DNA of 64,000 bases from Agromyces terreus (GTDB taxonomy: Bacteria; Actinomycetota; Actinomycetes; Actinomycetales; Microbacteriaceae). The notes beneath the pieces are model-generated. The model had not been told where the DNA came from, did no database searches, and saw only the letters and a list, made by a program, of their open reading frames with translations. Both the position numbers and the translations under genes were made by a program. The stretch covers positions 1-64,000 of the forward strand of contig NZ_WBIS01000005.1 in assembly GCF_009749465.1 (NCBI RefSeq). Direction: 5' to 3'. Shown one piece after another: positions 25,951-34,036 of the stretch. The number at the start of each line of letters is the position of its first letter. The stretch's first letter is position 1.

Positions 25951-26033
25951 CGAGTTGCAGGAGGATTCCGGCGACACGCCGCTCGGCCCGCCCGCACGGT
26001 CGGCGTGTCGGTCGTTCTTCCTGCAGTTGGTCG
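25951..26033. repeat. Long imperfect inverted repeat
   Basis: Left arm 25951-25981 and right arm 26001-26033 pair through TGCAGGA/TCCTGCA and CGACACGCCG/CGGCGTGTCG with a few mismatches between, loop about 19 nt. Its outer layout (CGnnnTTnCAGG ... CCTGnAnTTGnnCG) recalls the hairpin at 17722-17802. Confidence 0.65.
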
Positions 26034-26040
26034 AAGCGAT

Positions 26041-26162
26041 GGTCTCGAGACGCTGCGCTCCTCGACCGACGAGGTCTCGAGACGCTGCGCTCCTCGACCG
26101 ACGAGGTCTCGAGACGCTGCGCTCCTCGACCGACGAGGGCCCGCTGCGCCCTCGACCGACGA
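26041..26162. repeat. 32-bp tandem array, three exact units plus degenerate copies
   Basis: Units at 26041-26072, 26073-26104 and 26105-26136 are identical, each beginning GGTCTCGAGACGCTGCG and ending CTCCTCGACCGACGA. A shortened copy follows (26137-26162), and a further degenerate piece runs into the 3' end of ung and supplies its stop. The left half can pair with itself (TCTCGAGA). Confidence 0.9.
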
Positions 26163-26172
26163 GATCGCTCCG

Positions 26173-26871
26173 CTACTCGACCGCCGGCGGGAGCGACCAG
26201 TCCACGGGCTCCCCGCCCTGCGCGACGAGGAGTTCGTTCGCCCGGCTGAACGGGCGGGATCCGAAGAAGCCGCGCCGCGCGGACAGCGGGCTCGGATGCG
26301 CGGACTCGATGACGGGGGTGGCGCCGAGCAGCGGCTTCAGCTGCTGCGCATCGCGCCCCCAGAGCACCGCCACGAGCGGCGTGCCGCGCGCGGCGAGCGT
26401 GCGGATCGCGTGGTCGGTCACCCGCTCCCAGCCCCTGCCTCGATGGGAGCCGGCATCGCCCGGTTCGACGGTGAGCACGCGGTTCAGGAGCATGACGCCG
26501 TTGCCGGTCCACGCCGAGAGGTCGCCGTGCACGGGCGGCACGACGTCGAGGTCGGCGGCGAGCTCCGCGTAGATGTTGCCGAGGCTGCGCGGCAGTGGGC
26601 GCACGTGGCCCTCGACCGCGAAGGACAGGCCGATCGGATGCCCCGGAGTCGGGTACGGGTCCTGGCCGACGATGAGCACCCGCACGCCGTCGAGGGGCGC
26701 GGCGAACGCACGGAGCACCCGATCGCCGGCGGGCAGGTAGCCGCGCCCGGCGGCGGTCTCGGCGCGGAGGAACTCTCCGAGCGCGGCGATGTCGCCGGCC
26801 ACGGGCTGCAACGCCGCCGCCCAGCCCGGATCGAGGAGTCCGTCGGCGGCGAGCTCGTCGAGCGTCTTCAC
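26173..26871 (-). CDS. ung: Uracil-DNA glycosylase
   Basis: 232 aa family 1 UDG that removes uracil from DNA. The catalytic water-activating Asp71 is in [17 protein letters not shown], the uracil-binding NRVLTVEPG block follows, and the DNA-intercalation loop reads [11 protein letters not shown]. The GTG start (26869-26871) lies 4 bp after the stop of the upstream peptidase gene, so the two are co-transcribed. The last few codons (PPAVE, stop) come from sequence related to the 32-bp repeat array, so the natural C-terminus may have been replaced by the repeat. Confidence 0.96.
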   Translation of the reverse strand: MKTLDELAADGLLDPGWAAALQPVAGDIAALGEFLRAETAAGRGYLPAGDRVLRAFAAPLDGVRVLIVGQDPYPTPGHPIGLSFAVEGHVRPLPRSLGNIYAELAADLDVVPPVHGDLSAWTGNGVMLLNRVLTVEPGDAGSHRGRGWERVTDHAIRTLAARGTPLVAVLWGRDAQQLKPLLGATPVIESAHPSPLSARRGFFGSRPFSRANELLVAQGGEPVDWSLPPAVE

Positions 26872-26875
26872 CCGG

Positions 26876-27589
26876 TCAGGCTCCGAGCGTGGAGACGAGG
26901 ACGCCGCCGTCCGTGGAGAGCACGCGCCAGACGCTGCCGGAGCCGACGACCCGCAGCCCGCCTTCGCCGACGATGAGCGCCGTGCGCTCGTCGATGCCGA
27001 GGGCGCTCTCGATGAGTCCGGACTCGACGGCCGCGACGAGGCGGGAGAGGGTCCCGCGCTGGGCGACGTGCGCGTCGACCGCGACGTCGACGAGTCCGAT
27101 GCCGCCCTCGACGACGAGCTCGGCCGGATCTTCGGGGTCTTCGGGGGCGACCGTCACGTCGTCGATGCGCGAGCCGCCGCCGAGCGACCCCTCGGCGGCG
27201 ATCATCGCGCCCGCCGAGATGCCGAGGTACGGCACGCCCGACGCCACCTGGCGCCGCAGTTCGCCGAACACCGGTTCGAGGCCGGCGCGCACCTCTTCGA
27301 CGACGCCCCCGCCCACGGCGATGCCGTCGACGTCGGCCACGGCCGTCGGCTCGACGACGTCGCCGCCGACGGCGGCCGTCACGACGGCGTCGAACGACCC
27401 GGCAGTGGAGAGCACCTCGACCAACTCGGGCGCGCGCGAGGCGCTCTCGGGATGCAGCGAGATCACCGCGATGCGCGGAAGCGCCCGCCCGGCCGCCCGA
27501 CCGCGGGCGGCCGCCTCGGCGAAAAACGGGGCGTACAGCGGGGCATCCGCGGGGCTCAGCGCACCGCCGCCGACGAGGTGCACGCTCAT
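26876..27589 (-). CDS. Peptidase S51-like / class I glutamine amidotransferase-like protein
   Basis: 237 aa. The nucleophile elbow GISAGAMI places a Ser (S125) where amidotransferases have Cys, as in the dipeptidase E/cyanophycinase group (S51). VHLVGGG at the N-terminus and [11 protein letters not shown] are typical of that group. It could hydrolyse Asp- or Lys-containing dipeptides, but the exact substrate cannot be told. The start (27587-27589) overlaps the stop of the phosphoribosyltransferase gene (ATGA), and ung follows after 4 bp. Confidence 0.8.
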   Translation of the reverse strand: MSVHLVGGGALSPADAPLYAPFFAEAAARGRAAGRALPRIAVISLHPESASRAPELVEVLSTAGSFDAVVTAAVGGDVVEPTAVADVDGIAVGGGVVEEVRAGLEPVFGELRRQVASGVPYLGISAGAMIAAEGSLGGGSRIDDVTVAPEDPEDPAELVVEGGIGLVDVAVDAHVAQRGTLSRLVAAVESGLIESALGIDERTALIVGEGGLRVVGSGSVWRVLSTDGGVLVSTLGA

Positions 27590-28119
27590 GCGACCGACCC
27601 CTCGGCCGCGGCGACCTGCACGGGCGGCAGCGCCGACCACGGGAACACGATCCAGTCGTCGGTACGGCGGTAGTCGAAGTCGGGCTCGAGCACCGTGTGC
27701 GACTTCGTGTAGAGCGTCGCGCTGCGCACCTCGGCGCCCGCATCGCCCAGGATGGCGACGACCTTCGCCAACGTGCGACCGGAGTCGGACACGTCGTCGA
27801 CGAGCAGCACGCGCTTGCCGTCGAGCGCCGGGGCATCGAGCATCGGCGGGTGCAGGATCGGCTCGGGCAGGCGCTCGTCGATGCCGGAGTAGAACTCGAC
27901 GTTGATCGAGCCGCACGCCTTCGTTCCGAGCGCGTAGGCGATGGCCCCCGCGAAGAGGAGTCCGCCGCGGGCGATCGCGATCACGACATCGGGCCGGAAC
28001 CCGGTGGCGAGCACGTCGGCCGCAACGCTGCGCGAGGCCTCCGCGAAGTCGTCCCAGGTCAGGATCTCGCGCCGGACGCCGTCATCTGCCGGGCCGCCGT
28101 CATTCGCATCGAAGCTCAT
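27586..28119 (-). CDS. Phosphoribosyltransferase (xanthine/hypoxanthine type)
   Basis: 177 aa type I PRTase. PRPP-binding loop VLLVDDVSDSGRTL at about 104-117, the DVVIAIARGGLLFAGAIAY hood/loop region, and an acidic N-terminus. It resembles xanthine-guanine/hypoxanthine PRTases that salvage purine bases; the exact base is not decidable by eye. The ATG at 28117-28119 lies 6 nt after TACCCT, a -10 hexamer. It heads the coupled unit PRTase-S51 peptidase-ung. Confidence 0.87.
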   Translation of the reverse strand: MSFDANDGGPADDGVRREILTWDDFAEASRSVAADVLATGFRPDVVIAIARGGLLFAGAIAYALGTKACGSINVEFYSGIDERLPEPILHPPMLDAPALDGKRVLLVDDVSDSGRTLAKVVAILGDAGAEVRSATLYTKSHTVLEPDFDYRRTDDWIVFPWSALPPVQVAAAEGSVA

Positions 28120-28125
28120 GCGACA

Positions 28126-28131
28126 AGGGTA
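28126..28131 (-). promoter_or_regulatory. -10 element of the phosphoribosyltransferase gene
   Basis: TACCCT on the minus strand, 6 nt before the ATG; predicts a leaderless message. Confidence 0.45.
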
Positions 28132-28161
28132 GTCGCCGCGCTCCCGCCGGTGCGCGGCCGC

Positions 28162-28941
28162 TCAGGCGGGGCGACCTCGATCGCCGGATGCATCGGCTCC
28201 GCCCTCCGCTGTTCCGTCCGCCGTGTCGGGAGCGTCGTCGACGACGGCGTGCGCGATGTCGAGCGCGGCGGATCCGCCGTGCCGTTCGCGTGTTTGGCTG
28301 ACGCGTTCGCCGATGTACGAGATCACCGTGGCCGACGCGGTGCCGACGATGACGATGCCGCCCGCCATCAGCAGGACCGCGTAGACGCGCCCCCCGGTGG
28401 TGACGGGGTACATGTCGCCGTAGCCGACGGTCGCGATGGTCACGACCGCCCACCAGATCGCGTCGCCGAAGGAGGTGATCGTGGCGCCGGAGGCGTCGCG
28501 CTCGGCCTGCAGCGTGGCCAGGGCGATGAAGTACACGAACACGACCGCGTACGTCGTCGCGTAGATGATGATGTTCGCGCGCACCGCGGATCCGCTCCGC
28601 CGCTGCAGGTACGGCACGTTGCGCAACAGCGCGAGCACGCGGAAGGCCCGGAAGACGGGCAACGCCGCCGAGAGCACGTCGATCGGATGCGTGCGGATGA
28701 ACGCCCATCGGCCGCCGCGAGGGGTGAGCGCGATGCGCACGACCACGTCGGCCACGAACACGAGCCAGGCGACCATGAGCGAGACGAACAGCGCCGATCC
28801 GGGCCCGCGCGGAATCCACGGGGCGAGCACGTAGACCGTGTAGGCGACGATGAAGACGACGCCGAGCAGCACGAGCGGCACGGTCGTGACCCGCTCCCAC
28901 GCGTCACGACGCGGAGCGGGCCTCGAGGGCGCGGCGGCCAC
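28162..28941 (-). CDS. Voltage-gated potassium channel
   Basis: 259 aa, six-helix ion-channel fold. The selectivity filter TVGYGD is at residues 171-176, flanked by pore helix FGDAIWWAVVTIA and the last helix GGRVYAVLLMAGGIVIVG. An S4-like helix carries Arg residues every third to fourth position (FRAFRVLALLRNVPYLQRR). The C-terminus (about 215-259) is acidic and probably flexible, without an RCK domain. The GTG start at 28939-28941 lies 2 nt after the SDR stop, so it is translated by coupling. It probably sets potassium flux or membrane potential. Confidence 0.92.
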   Translation of the reverse strand: MAAAPSRPAPRRDAWERVTTVPLVLLGVVFIVAYTVYVLAPWIPRGPGSALFVSLMVAWLVFVADVVVRIALTPRGGRWAFIRTHPIDVLSAALPVFRAFRVLALLRNVPYLQRRSGSAVRANIIIYATTYAVVFVYFIALATLQAERDASGATITSFGDAIWWAVVTIATVGYGDMYPVTTGGRVYAVLLMAGGIVIVGTASATVISYIGERVSQTRERHGGSAALDIAHAVVDDAPDTADGTAEGGADASGDRGRPA

Positions 28942-28943
28942 GT

Positions 28944-29732
28944 TCAGTCGCCGTCCGGAGTGCGCACGGCCAGCGCGCCCTTGGCCACGAGGTGCGGCGC
29001 CGACTGGGCGACGGGCTTCACGACGACGAGGTCGAGGTCGACGTGGCGGGGCTTCGTCACCGCGTCGACGATGACCTCGGCGACGTCCTCGGCGACGAGC
29101 GGCTCGGGCACGTCGTCGTACACCGCATCGGCACGCGCCCGGTCGCCGCCGAACCGCACGAGCGCGAACTCCTCGGTCTTCACCATTCCGGGCGCGACCT
29201 CGATGACGCGGAGCGGCTCGCCGCTGAGCTCGAGGCGCAGCACCGCGGTGAGCGCGTGCGCGGCGAACTTCGCGGCGTTGTAGCCGCCGCCGCCGACGTA
29301 GGCGGTGTGCCCGGCGATCGAGGTGACGTTCACGACGTCGCCCACGCCGCGTTCGGTCGCGCCGCGCCGGATCAGGGGCAGCAGCGCCGAGGTCACGCGC
29401 TTCAGCGCGAGCACGTTGACCTCGAACATCCACGCCCAGTCCTCGACCGACGAGGCCTCGACGCTCTCGAGCCCCTTCGCGCCGCCCGCGTTGTTCACGA
29501 GCGCGTGCACCGGGCCGGTGGCCTCGACGTGATCGCGCAGGGCGTCGACGTCGGACTGCACCGTCAGGTCGGCGACGAAGACGGATGCCCCGGTCTCCTC
29601 GGCGAGCTCCCGCAGGCGGTCCTCGCGGCGGGCCACGCCGAGCACCTCCCATCCGGCGGCACGGAAGGCGCGCACCGTGGCGGCTCCGATGCCCGAACTC
29701 GCACCGGTCACGACAACACGGAAAACACTCAT
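28944..29732 (-). CDS. Short-chain dehydrogenase/reductase
   Basis: 262 aa classical SDR. Cofactor loop TGASSGIG (9-16), NNAG (80-83), catalytic S138, Y151 and K155 (YNAAK). PGMVKTEEF follows as in the YdfG/serine 3-dehydrogenase subgroup. The substrate is unknown. The ATG at 29730-29732 is 7 nt after CAGAAT (-10) and is preferred over an ATG three codons earlier. It is coupled to the channel gene. Confidence 0.92.
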   Translation of the reverse strand: MSVFRVVVTGASSGIGAATVRAFRAAGWEVLGVARREDRLRELAEETGASVFVADLTVQSDVDALRDHVEATGPVHALVNNAGGAKGLESVEASSVEDWAWMFEVNVLALKRVTSALLPLIRRGATERGVGDVVNVTSIAGHTAYVGGGGYNAAKFAAHALTAVLRLELSGEPLRVIEVAPGMVKTEEFALVRFGGDRARADAVYDDVPEPLVAEDVAEVIVDAVTKPRHVDLDLVVVKPVAQSAPHLVAKGALAVRTPDGD

Positions 29733-29820
29733 GGGCCCCATTCTGCCGTGCGCCGGCCCGGTGGGGTCGAAGGGGCGGGGGCAACCCGCCGGTCGGGGGC
29801 GACGAAGGAGCGGATCGGGA

Positions 29821-29930
29821 CGCGATCTCGAGACGCGCCGCGGGCGGCGCTCCTCGATCGGCGAACACGCCGCGGGCGGCGCTCCTCGATCGGCGAACAC
29901 GCCGCGGGCGGCGCTCCTCGATCGGCGAGC
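29821..29930. repeat. 32-bp tandem array, second locus
   Basis: Identical units at 29837-29868 and 29869-29900 and a nearly full third at 29901-29930, core GGCGCTCCTCGATCGGCGA. The array opens with GATCTCGAGACGC, the same words that open each unit of the 26041-26162 array, and it has the same 32-bp period. It lies between the divergent SDR and acyltransferase genes. Confidence 0.9.
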
Positions 29931-29972
29931 GCCCGCGGTGCGGCATCCGCCCGACTGCGGTTGAATGGTGGG

Positions 29973-31136
29973 ATGCAACACACCGCGACGCCGAGGCACG
30001 CGACGCGGCGAAGGGTTCCGCTCTGGGACAACGCCCGCTGGATCGCGATCACGCTCGTCGTCATCGGCCACGGCATCCTCCCCCTCATCGCGGAGTCCGA
30101 CAGCGCCTACAGCGTCTACCTGTTCATCTACTCGTTCCACGTCGCCGTGTTCGTCACGGTGAGCGGCTACTTCGCGAAGTCGGGGCCGCCGAACGCGAAG
30201 GCGCTGCGGCAGATCCTGACCGACATCGTCTTCCCGTACTTCATCTTCGAGACGATCTGGACCGTCATCAAGTGGCTGCTCGGCAGCGACGTTCCGCTCG
30301 ACTACACGACGGCGTCGTGGACCCTCTGGTTCCTCATCGCGCTCGCCGTCTGGCGCATCGTGCTGCCGTATCTCGTGCTGCTGCGGTATCCGCTGCTCAT
30401 CGCGATCGCGGTCTCGATCGCCGCGGGCTACACCGAGTCCATCGACTCGACCCTCGCGCTCACGCGCACGTTCGGCATGCTGCCGTTCTTCGTCTTCGGC
30501 TGGAAGCTGCGGCAGTGGCAGATCACCGACCGCTGGCTCGCCCTCGGGTCGGCCGTCGCCTGGCGCTGGCGGGCCGGCGCCATCGTGCTGCTCGGCACCG
30601 TGCTCGCGATCATGCCCGCCACCATCGAGACGCTCCGCGACCTGAAGCTGCGCCGCTTCATGCTCTACGACGAGTCGTACGAGGCGATCGGCTACGACGA
30701 GCCGTGGTCGGGCGCCATCCGCCTCGTCCTGCTCCTGCTCGCCATGCTGCTCGCCGTCGCGTTCCTCGTGCTCATGCCGCGCGGGCGGCACTGGTTCACG
30801 TCCTTCGGCGGCGCGACGATGTACATCTACCTCCTGCACTCCTTCGTGCTCTACCCGTTCCGCGAGACCGCCGTGCTCGAGGGCGACCAGCCGTTCTGGG
30901 TGCTCCCGGCGATGATGGCGTTCTGCGTGGGCATCTCGATCGTGCTCTCGCTGAAACCGGTGCGACGGGTGTTCCGGCCGCTCGTGCAGCCGCGGGCCAG
31001 ATGGCTGTTCCGCCCCGAGCCCGCGACGGCCACCGGCACGATCGTGCTGCCGATGCTGCCGGGCGACGCTCCCCCGCCGGGCGACGCGCCGCCGCCGCAG
31101 GTGCCGCCGCCGGGCGGGGCCCCTCGGCAGCCGTGA
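29973..31136 (+). CDS. Acyltransferase family 3 membrane protein
   Basis: 387 aa with about ten membrane helices. It opens with WDNARWIAITLVVIGHGI, the family's conserved first helix with an invariant-like His, followed by FHVAVFVTVSGYF. Such proteins O-acetylate cell-surface sugars or lipids; fucose-4-O-acetylase-like members have this length. The C-terminal about 35 residues are Pro-rich with repeated GDAPPP units and lie in the cytoplasm or wall side. The ATG at 29973 has a weak GGTGGG upstream. The acceptor is not known. Confidence 0.87.
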   Translation: MQHTATPRHATRRRVPLWDNARWIAITLVVIGHGILPLIAESDSAYSVYLFIYSFHVAVFVTVSGYFAKSGPPNAKALRQILTDIVFPYFIFETIWTVIKWLLGSDVPLDYTTASWTLWFLIALAVWRIVLPYLVLLRYPLLIAIAVSIAAGYTESIDSTLALTRTFGMLPFFVFGWKLRQWQITDRWLALGSAVAWRWRAGAIVLLGTVLAIMPATIETLRDLKLRRFMLYDESYEAIGYDEPWSGAIRLVLLLLAMLLAVAFLVLMPRGRHWFTSFGGATMYIYLLHSFVLYPFRETAVLEGDQPFWVLPAMMAFCVGISIVLSLKPVRRVFRPLVQPRARWLFRPEPATATGTIVLPMLPGDAPPPGDAPPPQVPPPGGAPRQP

Positions 31137-31238
31137 CGCCGTGACGCCGTGTGTCGGCCGTCGTTGCCCCGCCGTCGCGACGTACGTAGCGTGGCCTGAT
31201 CGCGGCGAGCCCGCGCCACGATCCGAGAAGGAGAGCAC

Positions 31239-32564
31239 ATGAGCGAGAACTCCGCCGACTGGCGCTTCGAGACGAAGCAGGTGCATTCCGGCGCAGCGCC
31301 CGACCCGGTCACGCACGCCCGCGCCACGCCGATCTACCAGACCACCTCGTACGTGTTCGACAACGCCCAGCACGCGCAGAACCTGTTCGCGCTCGCCGAG
31401 TTCGGCAACATCTACACCCGCATCCAGAACCCGACGCAGGCCGTCGTCGAAGAGCGCATCGCCGCGCTCGAGGGCGGCAGCGGCGCGCTGCTCGTCGCAT
31501 CCGGCCAGTCGGCCTCGACCTTCGCGGTGCTGAACATCGCGCAGGCGGGCGACCACATCGTCTCCTCCTCGTCGATCTACGGCGGCACGTACAACCTCTT
31601 CAAGTACACGCTCGCCAAGCTCGGCATCGAGACCACCTTCGTCGAGAACCAGGACGACGCCGACGAGTGGCGCCGCGCGGTGCGTCCGAACACGAAGCTC
31701 TTCTTCGCCGAGACGATCGGCAACCCGAAGATCAACGTGCTCGACATCCGCCTCGTCGCCGACGTCGCCCACGAGTCGGGCGTGCCGCTCATCGTCGACA
31801 ACACGATCGCGACGCCGTACCTCATCCGCCCGTTCGAGCACGGCGCCGACATCATCGTGCACTCGGCGACGAAGTTCCTCGGCGGCCACGGCACCGTCAT
31901 CGGCGGCGTCATCGTCGACGGCGGCGCGTTCGAGTGGTCGAAGCACGTCGACCGGTTCCCCGGCCTCACCGAGCCCGACCCCTCGTACCACGGCGCCAGC
32001 TACACCGCCGCGGTGGGCGACTCGCTCGCGTACGTCATCAAGGCCCGCGTGCAGCTGCTGCGCGACCTCGGCGCCTCCATCGCCCCGGCGAGCGCGTGGC
32101 AGCTGATCCAGGGCATCGAGACCCTGTCGCTGCGCATCGAACGCCACGTGCAGAACGCGCAGGAGATCGCGGAGTGGCTCGACGGCCACCCCGACGTCGC
32201 GAGCGTCAACTACTCGGGCCTGCCCTCGAGCCCGTGGTACGCGGCGGCCAACCGCTACGCGCCGAAGGGCGTCGGCGCGGTGCTCTCGTTCGAGCTCAAG
32301 GGCGGCGTCGACGCCGGTCGCGCGCTCGTCGATAGCCTGTCGCTGTTCTCGCACCTCGCGAACATCGGCGACGTGCGCTCGCTCGTGATCCACCCGGCGT
32401 CGACGACGCACTCGCAGCTCACCCCCGAGCAGCAGCTCACGACCGGCGTCACGCCGGGCCTCGTGCGGCTCTCGGTCGGCATCGAGAACGTCGACGACCT
32501 CAAGGCCGACCTCGAGGCGGGCTTCGCCGCGGCGCGGGTCGCGACGGCGGCCGCGCGCCTCTGA
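31239..32564 (+). CDS. metY: O-acetylhomoserine sulfhydrylase
   Basis: 441 aa fold-type I PLP enzyme of the Cys/Met metabolism family. It joins O-acetylhomoserine and sulfide to homocysteine. The PLP lysine is K212 in VHSATKFLGGHG. TRIQNPTQAVVEERIAALEGG and the long length separate MetY from MetB/MetC. The ATG follows GAAGGAGA. metX, which makes its substrate, is next. No S-box or B12 riboswitch was seen in the 102-bp upstream region. Confidence 0.95.
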   Translation: MSENSADWRFETKQVHSGAAPDPVTHARATPIYQTTSYVFDNAQHAQNLFALAEFGNIYTRIQNPTQAVVEERIAALEGGSGALLVASGQSASTFAVLNIAQAGDHIVSSSSIYGGTYNLFKYTLAKLGIETTFVENQDDADEWRRAVRPNTKLFFAETIGNPKINVLDIRLVADVAHESGVPLIVDNTIATPYLIRPFEHGADIIVHSATKFLGGHGTVIGGVIVDGGAFEWSKHVDRFPGLTEPDPSYHGASYTAAVGDSLAYVIKARVQLLRDLGASIAPASAWQLIQGIETLSLRIERHVQNAQEIAEWLDGHPDVASVNYSGLPSSPWYAAANRYAPKGVGAVLSFELKGGVDAGRALVDSLSLFSHLANIGDVRSLVIHPASTTHSQLTPEQQLTTGVTPGLVRLSVGIENVDDLKADLEAGFAAARVATAAARL

Positions 32565-32578
32565 CGCGAGCGACGACG

Positions 32579-32623
32579 AACGGCGGATGCCGCGGGCTGC
32601 ACGGGCCCGCGGCATCCGCCGTT
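32579..32623. terminator. Perfect 19-bp hairpin after metY
   Basis: Left arm 32579-32597 (AACGGCGGATGCCGCGGGC), loop TGCACGG, right arm 32605-32623. No T-run. The stem carries the GGATGCC/GGCATCC words seen in other hairpins of this window. Confidence 0.7.
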
Positions 32624-32707
32624 CTCGTGGGAGCCGCTCCGCCTCGCCGTGCCGTCGACGCGTCTGCCCGCCGCCGTAACAATCCCGCGGGAGCATCCGG
32701 CGTCCGG

Positions 32708-32713
32708 GAGAAT
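32708..32713 (+). promoter_or_regulatory. -10 element of metX
   Basis: GAGAAT lies exactly 6 nt before the ATG at 32720. With the hairpin at 32579-32623 upstream, metX appears to be transcribed separately from metY. Confidence 0.4.
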
Positions 32714-32719
32714 CGAGGC

Positions 32720-33925
32720 ATGGACTGGCAGACGATGACCGATGCGGTGCCGGCGGCGATCGTGCCCGAGGCGGGCGCGCTCGCGCTCGCGGCCCGCGCG
32801 CCGGTCACGGGGGCCTGGCGCGAGGGCGACCCGGTCGGCGATCGCCGTTTCGTCGCCGTCGGCGACCTGCCGCTCGAGTCCGGGCGCACCCTGCCCGGCG
32901 CGCGCATCGCGTACGAGTCCTGGGGCGAGCTCTCGCCCGCGCGCGACAACGCCGTGCTCGTGCTGCACGCCCTCACCGGCGACAGCCACGTCCTCGGCCC
33001 CGCGGGCCCGGGGCACGCGAGCGCGGGCTGGTGGCCGGGCGTCGTCGGCCCGGGCCTCGCGATCGACACCGACCGCTGGTTCGTGGTCGCCCCCAACGTG
33101 CTGGGCGGCTGCCAGGGCTCGACCGGCCCGGCCTCGTTCGCGCCCCACGGGTCCGAGTGGGGCTCGCGGTTCCCGTTCCTCACGATCCGCGACCAGGTGA
33201 ACGCGCAGATCGCGTTCGCCCGCGAGCTCGGCATCGAGCGCTTCGCGGCCGTCGTGGGCGGCTCGATGGGCGCGATGCACGTGCTCGAGTGGGCCGTCAT
33301 GGCGCCCGACGCGGTCGAGCGCATCGCGGTGCTCGCCGCGCCGCCCGCGACCACCGCCGACCAGATCGCCCTGAACTCGGTGCAGATCGAGGCGGTGCGC
33401 TCCGACCCCGCGTTCCGCGACGGCGACTTCTACGACGCGCCAGACGGCGACGGGCCGACGAGGGGTCTGTCGCTCGCCCGGCGCATGGCGATGCTGAACT
33501 ACCGCACCTCGGCCGAGCTCAACGCGCGGTTCGAGCGCGGCTGGCAGAGCGAGATCGACCCGCTCGGCGGCGGCGGTCGCTTCGCCGTCGAGTCCTACCT
33601 CGACTTCCACGGCAACAAGTTCACCCGCCGGTTCGACGCCAACAGCTACCTCGTGCTCACCGAGGCGATGAACTCGCACGACCTCGCGCGCGGCCGCGGC
33701 ACCGTGGCCGGCGCGCTCGCGCGCGTCACGGCGAAGAGCCTCGTCCTCGGCATCGACAGCGACCGGTACTTCCCGCTCGCGGGCCAGGTCGAGCTCGCCG
33801 CGGCGCTCCCGAACAGCGTGCACGGCACCGACCCCGTCGTCGTGCGCTCGGAGTACGGACACGACGCCTTCCTCATCGAGCACGAGGTCGTCGGTGCCGC
33901 CCTCGCCGCCCTGCTCGCCGCATGA
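32720..33925 (+). CDS. metX: Homoserine O-acetyltransferase
   Basis: 401 aa alpha/beta-hydrolase enzyme that acetylates homoserine with acetyl-CoA. The nucleophile is S182 in VVGGSMGAMHVLEW, the conserved APNVLGGCQGSTGP loop is at about 124-137, and the late Asp/His of the triad lie in GIDSDRYFP and EYGHDAFL. It supplies MetY next door. Homoserine comes from the hom gene at 2578-3888. Confidence 0.95.
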   Translation: MDWQTMTDAVPAAIVPEAGALALAARAPVTGAWREGDPVGDRRFVAVGDLPLESGRTLPGARIAYESWGELSPARDNAVLVLHALTGDSHVLGPAGPGHASAGWWPGVVGPGLAIDTDRWFVVAPNVLGGCQGSTGPASFAPHGSEWGSRFPFLTIRDQVNAQIAFARELGIERFAAVVGGSMGAMHVLEWAVMAPDAVERIAVLAAPPATTADQIALNSVQIEAVRSDPAFRDGDFYDAPDGDGPTRGLSLARRMAMLNYRTSAELNARFERGWQSEIDPLGGGGRFAVESYLDFHGNKFTRRFDANSYLVLTEAMNSHDLARGRGTVAGALARVTAKSLVLGIDSDRYFPLAGQVELAAALPNSVHGTDPVVVRSEYGHDAFLIEHEVVGAALAALLAA

Positions 33926-33939
33926 CGGGCGCTCTGGAG

Positions 33940-33945
33940 TAATCT
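33940..33945 (+). promoter_or_regulatory. Possible -10 for the two-component operon
   Basis: TAATCT fits TANNNT and lies about 90 bp before the kinase start, in the only gap before the three-gene unit. No good -35 seen. Confidence 0.3.
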
Positions 33946-34036
33946 TCGAGAGCAACGGCGCCGTCGCCGCACGCACGTGCGCGGCGCCCGCACGGATCCC
34001 ACCGATCCGGCCTGACGAGCACGAGACGAGGGCGAC

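Larger units (their letters stand above)
25812..26172. other. Repeat-rich gap without a gene
   Basis: About 360 bp between the acetyltransferase start and the ung stop. It holds the -10 of the acetyltransferase gene (25819-25824), two short direct copies of GAGCGGATGCCGCGGG (about 25855-25890), a long imperfect hairpin (25951-26033) and a 32-bp tandem array (26041-26162) that reaches the last codons of ung. No protein gene is supported. Confidence 0.7.

Noticed and set aside
26041-29930. CRISPR array
   Set aside because: The two 32-bp arrays are head-to-tail without unique spacers and no cas genes lie nearby.
31137-31238. S-box or cobalamin riboswitch before metY
   Set aside because: The 102-bp region has no recognisable conserved core or kink-turn; only a ribosome-binding site is seen.
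28944-32696. Minus-strand frame of about 1250 codons from SDR back through metY
   Set aside because: Only its 3' part (SDR) is real; the rest is antisense of the acyltransferase and metY genes and has no recognisable domain.
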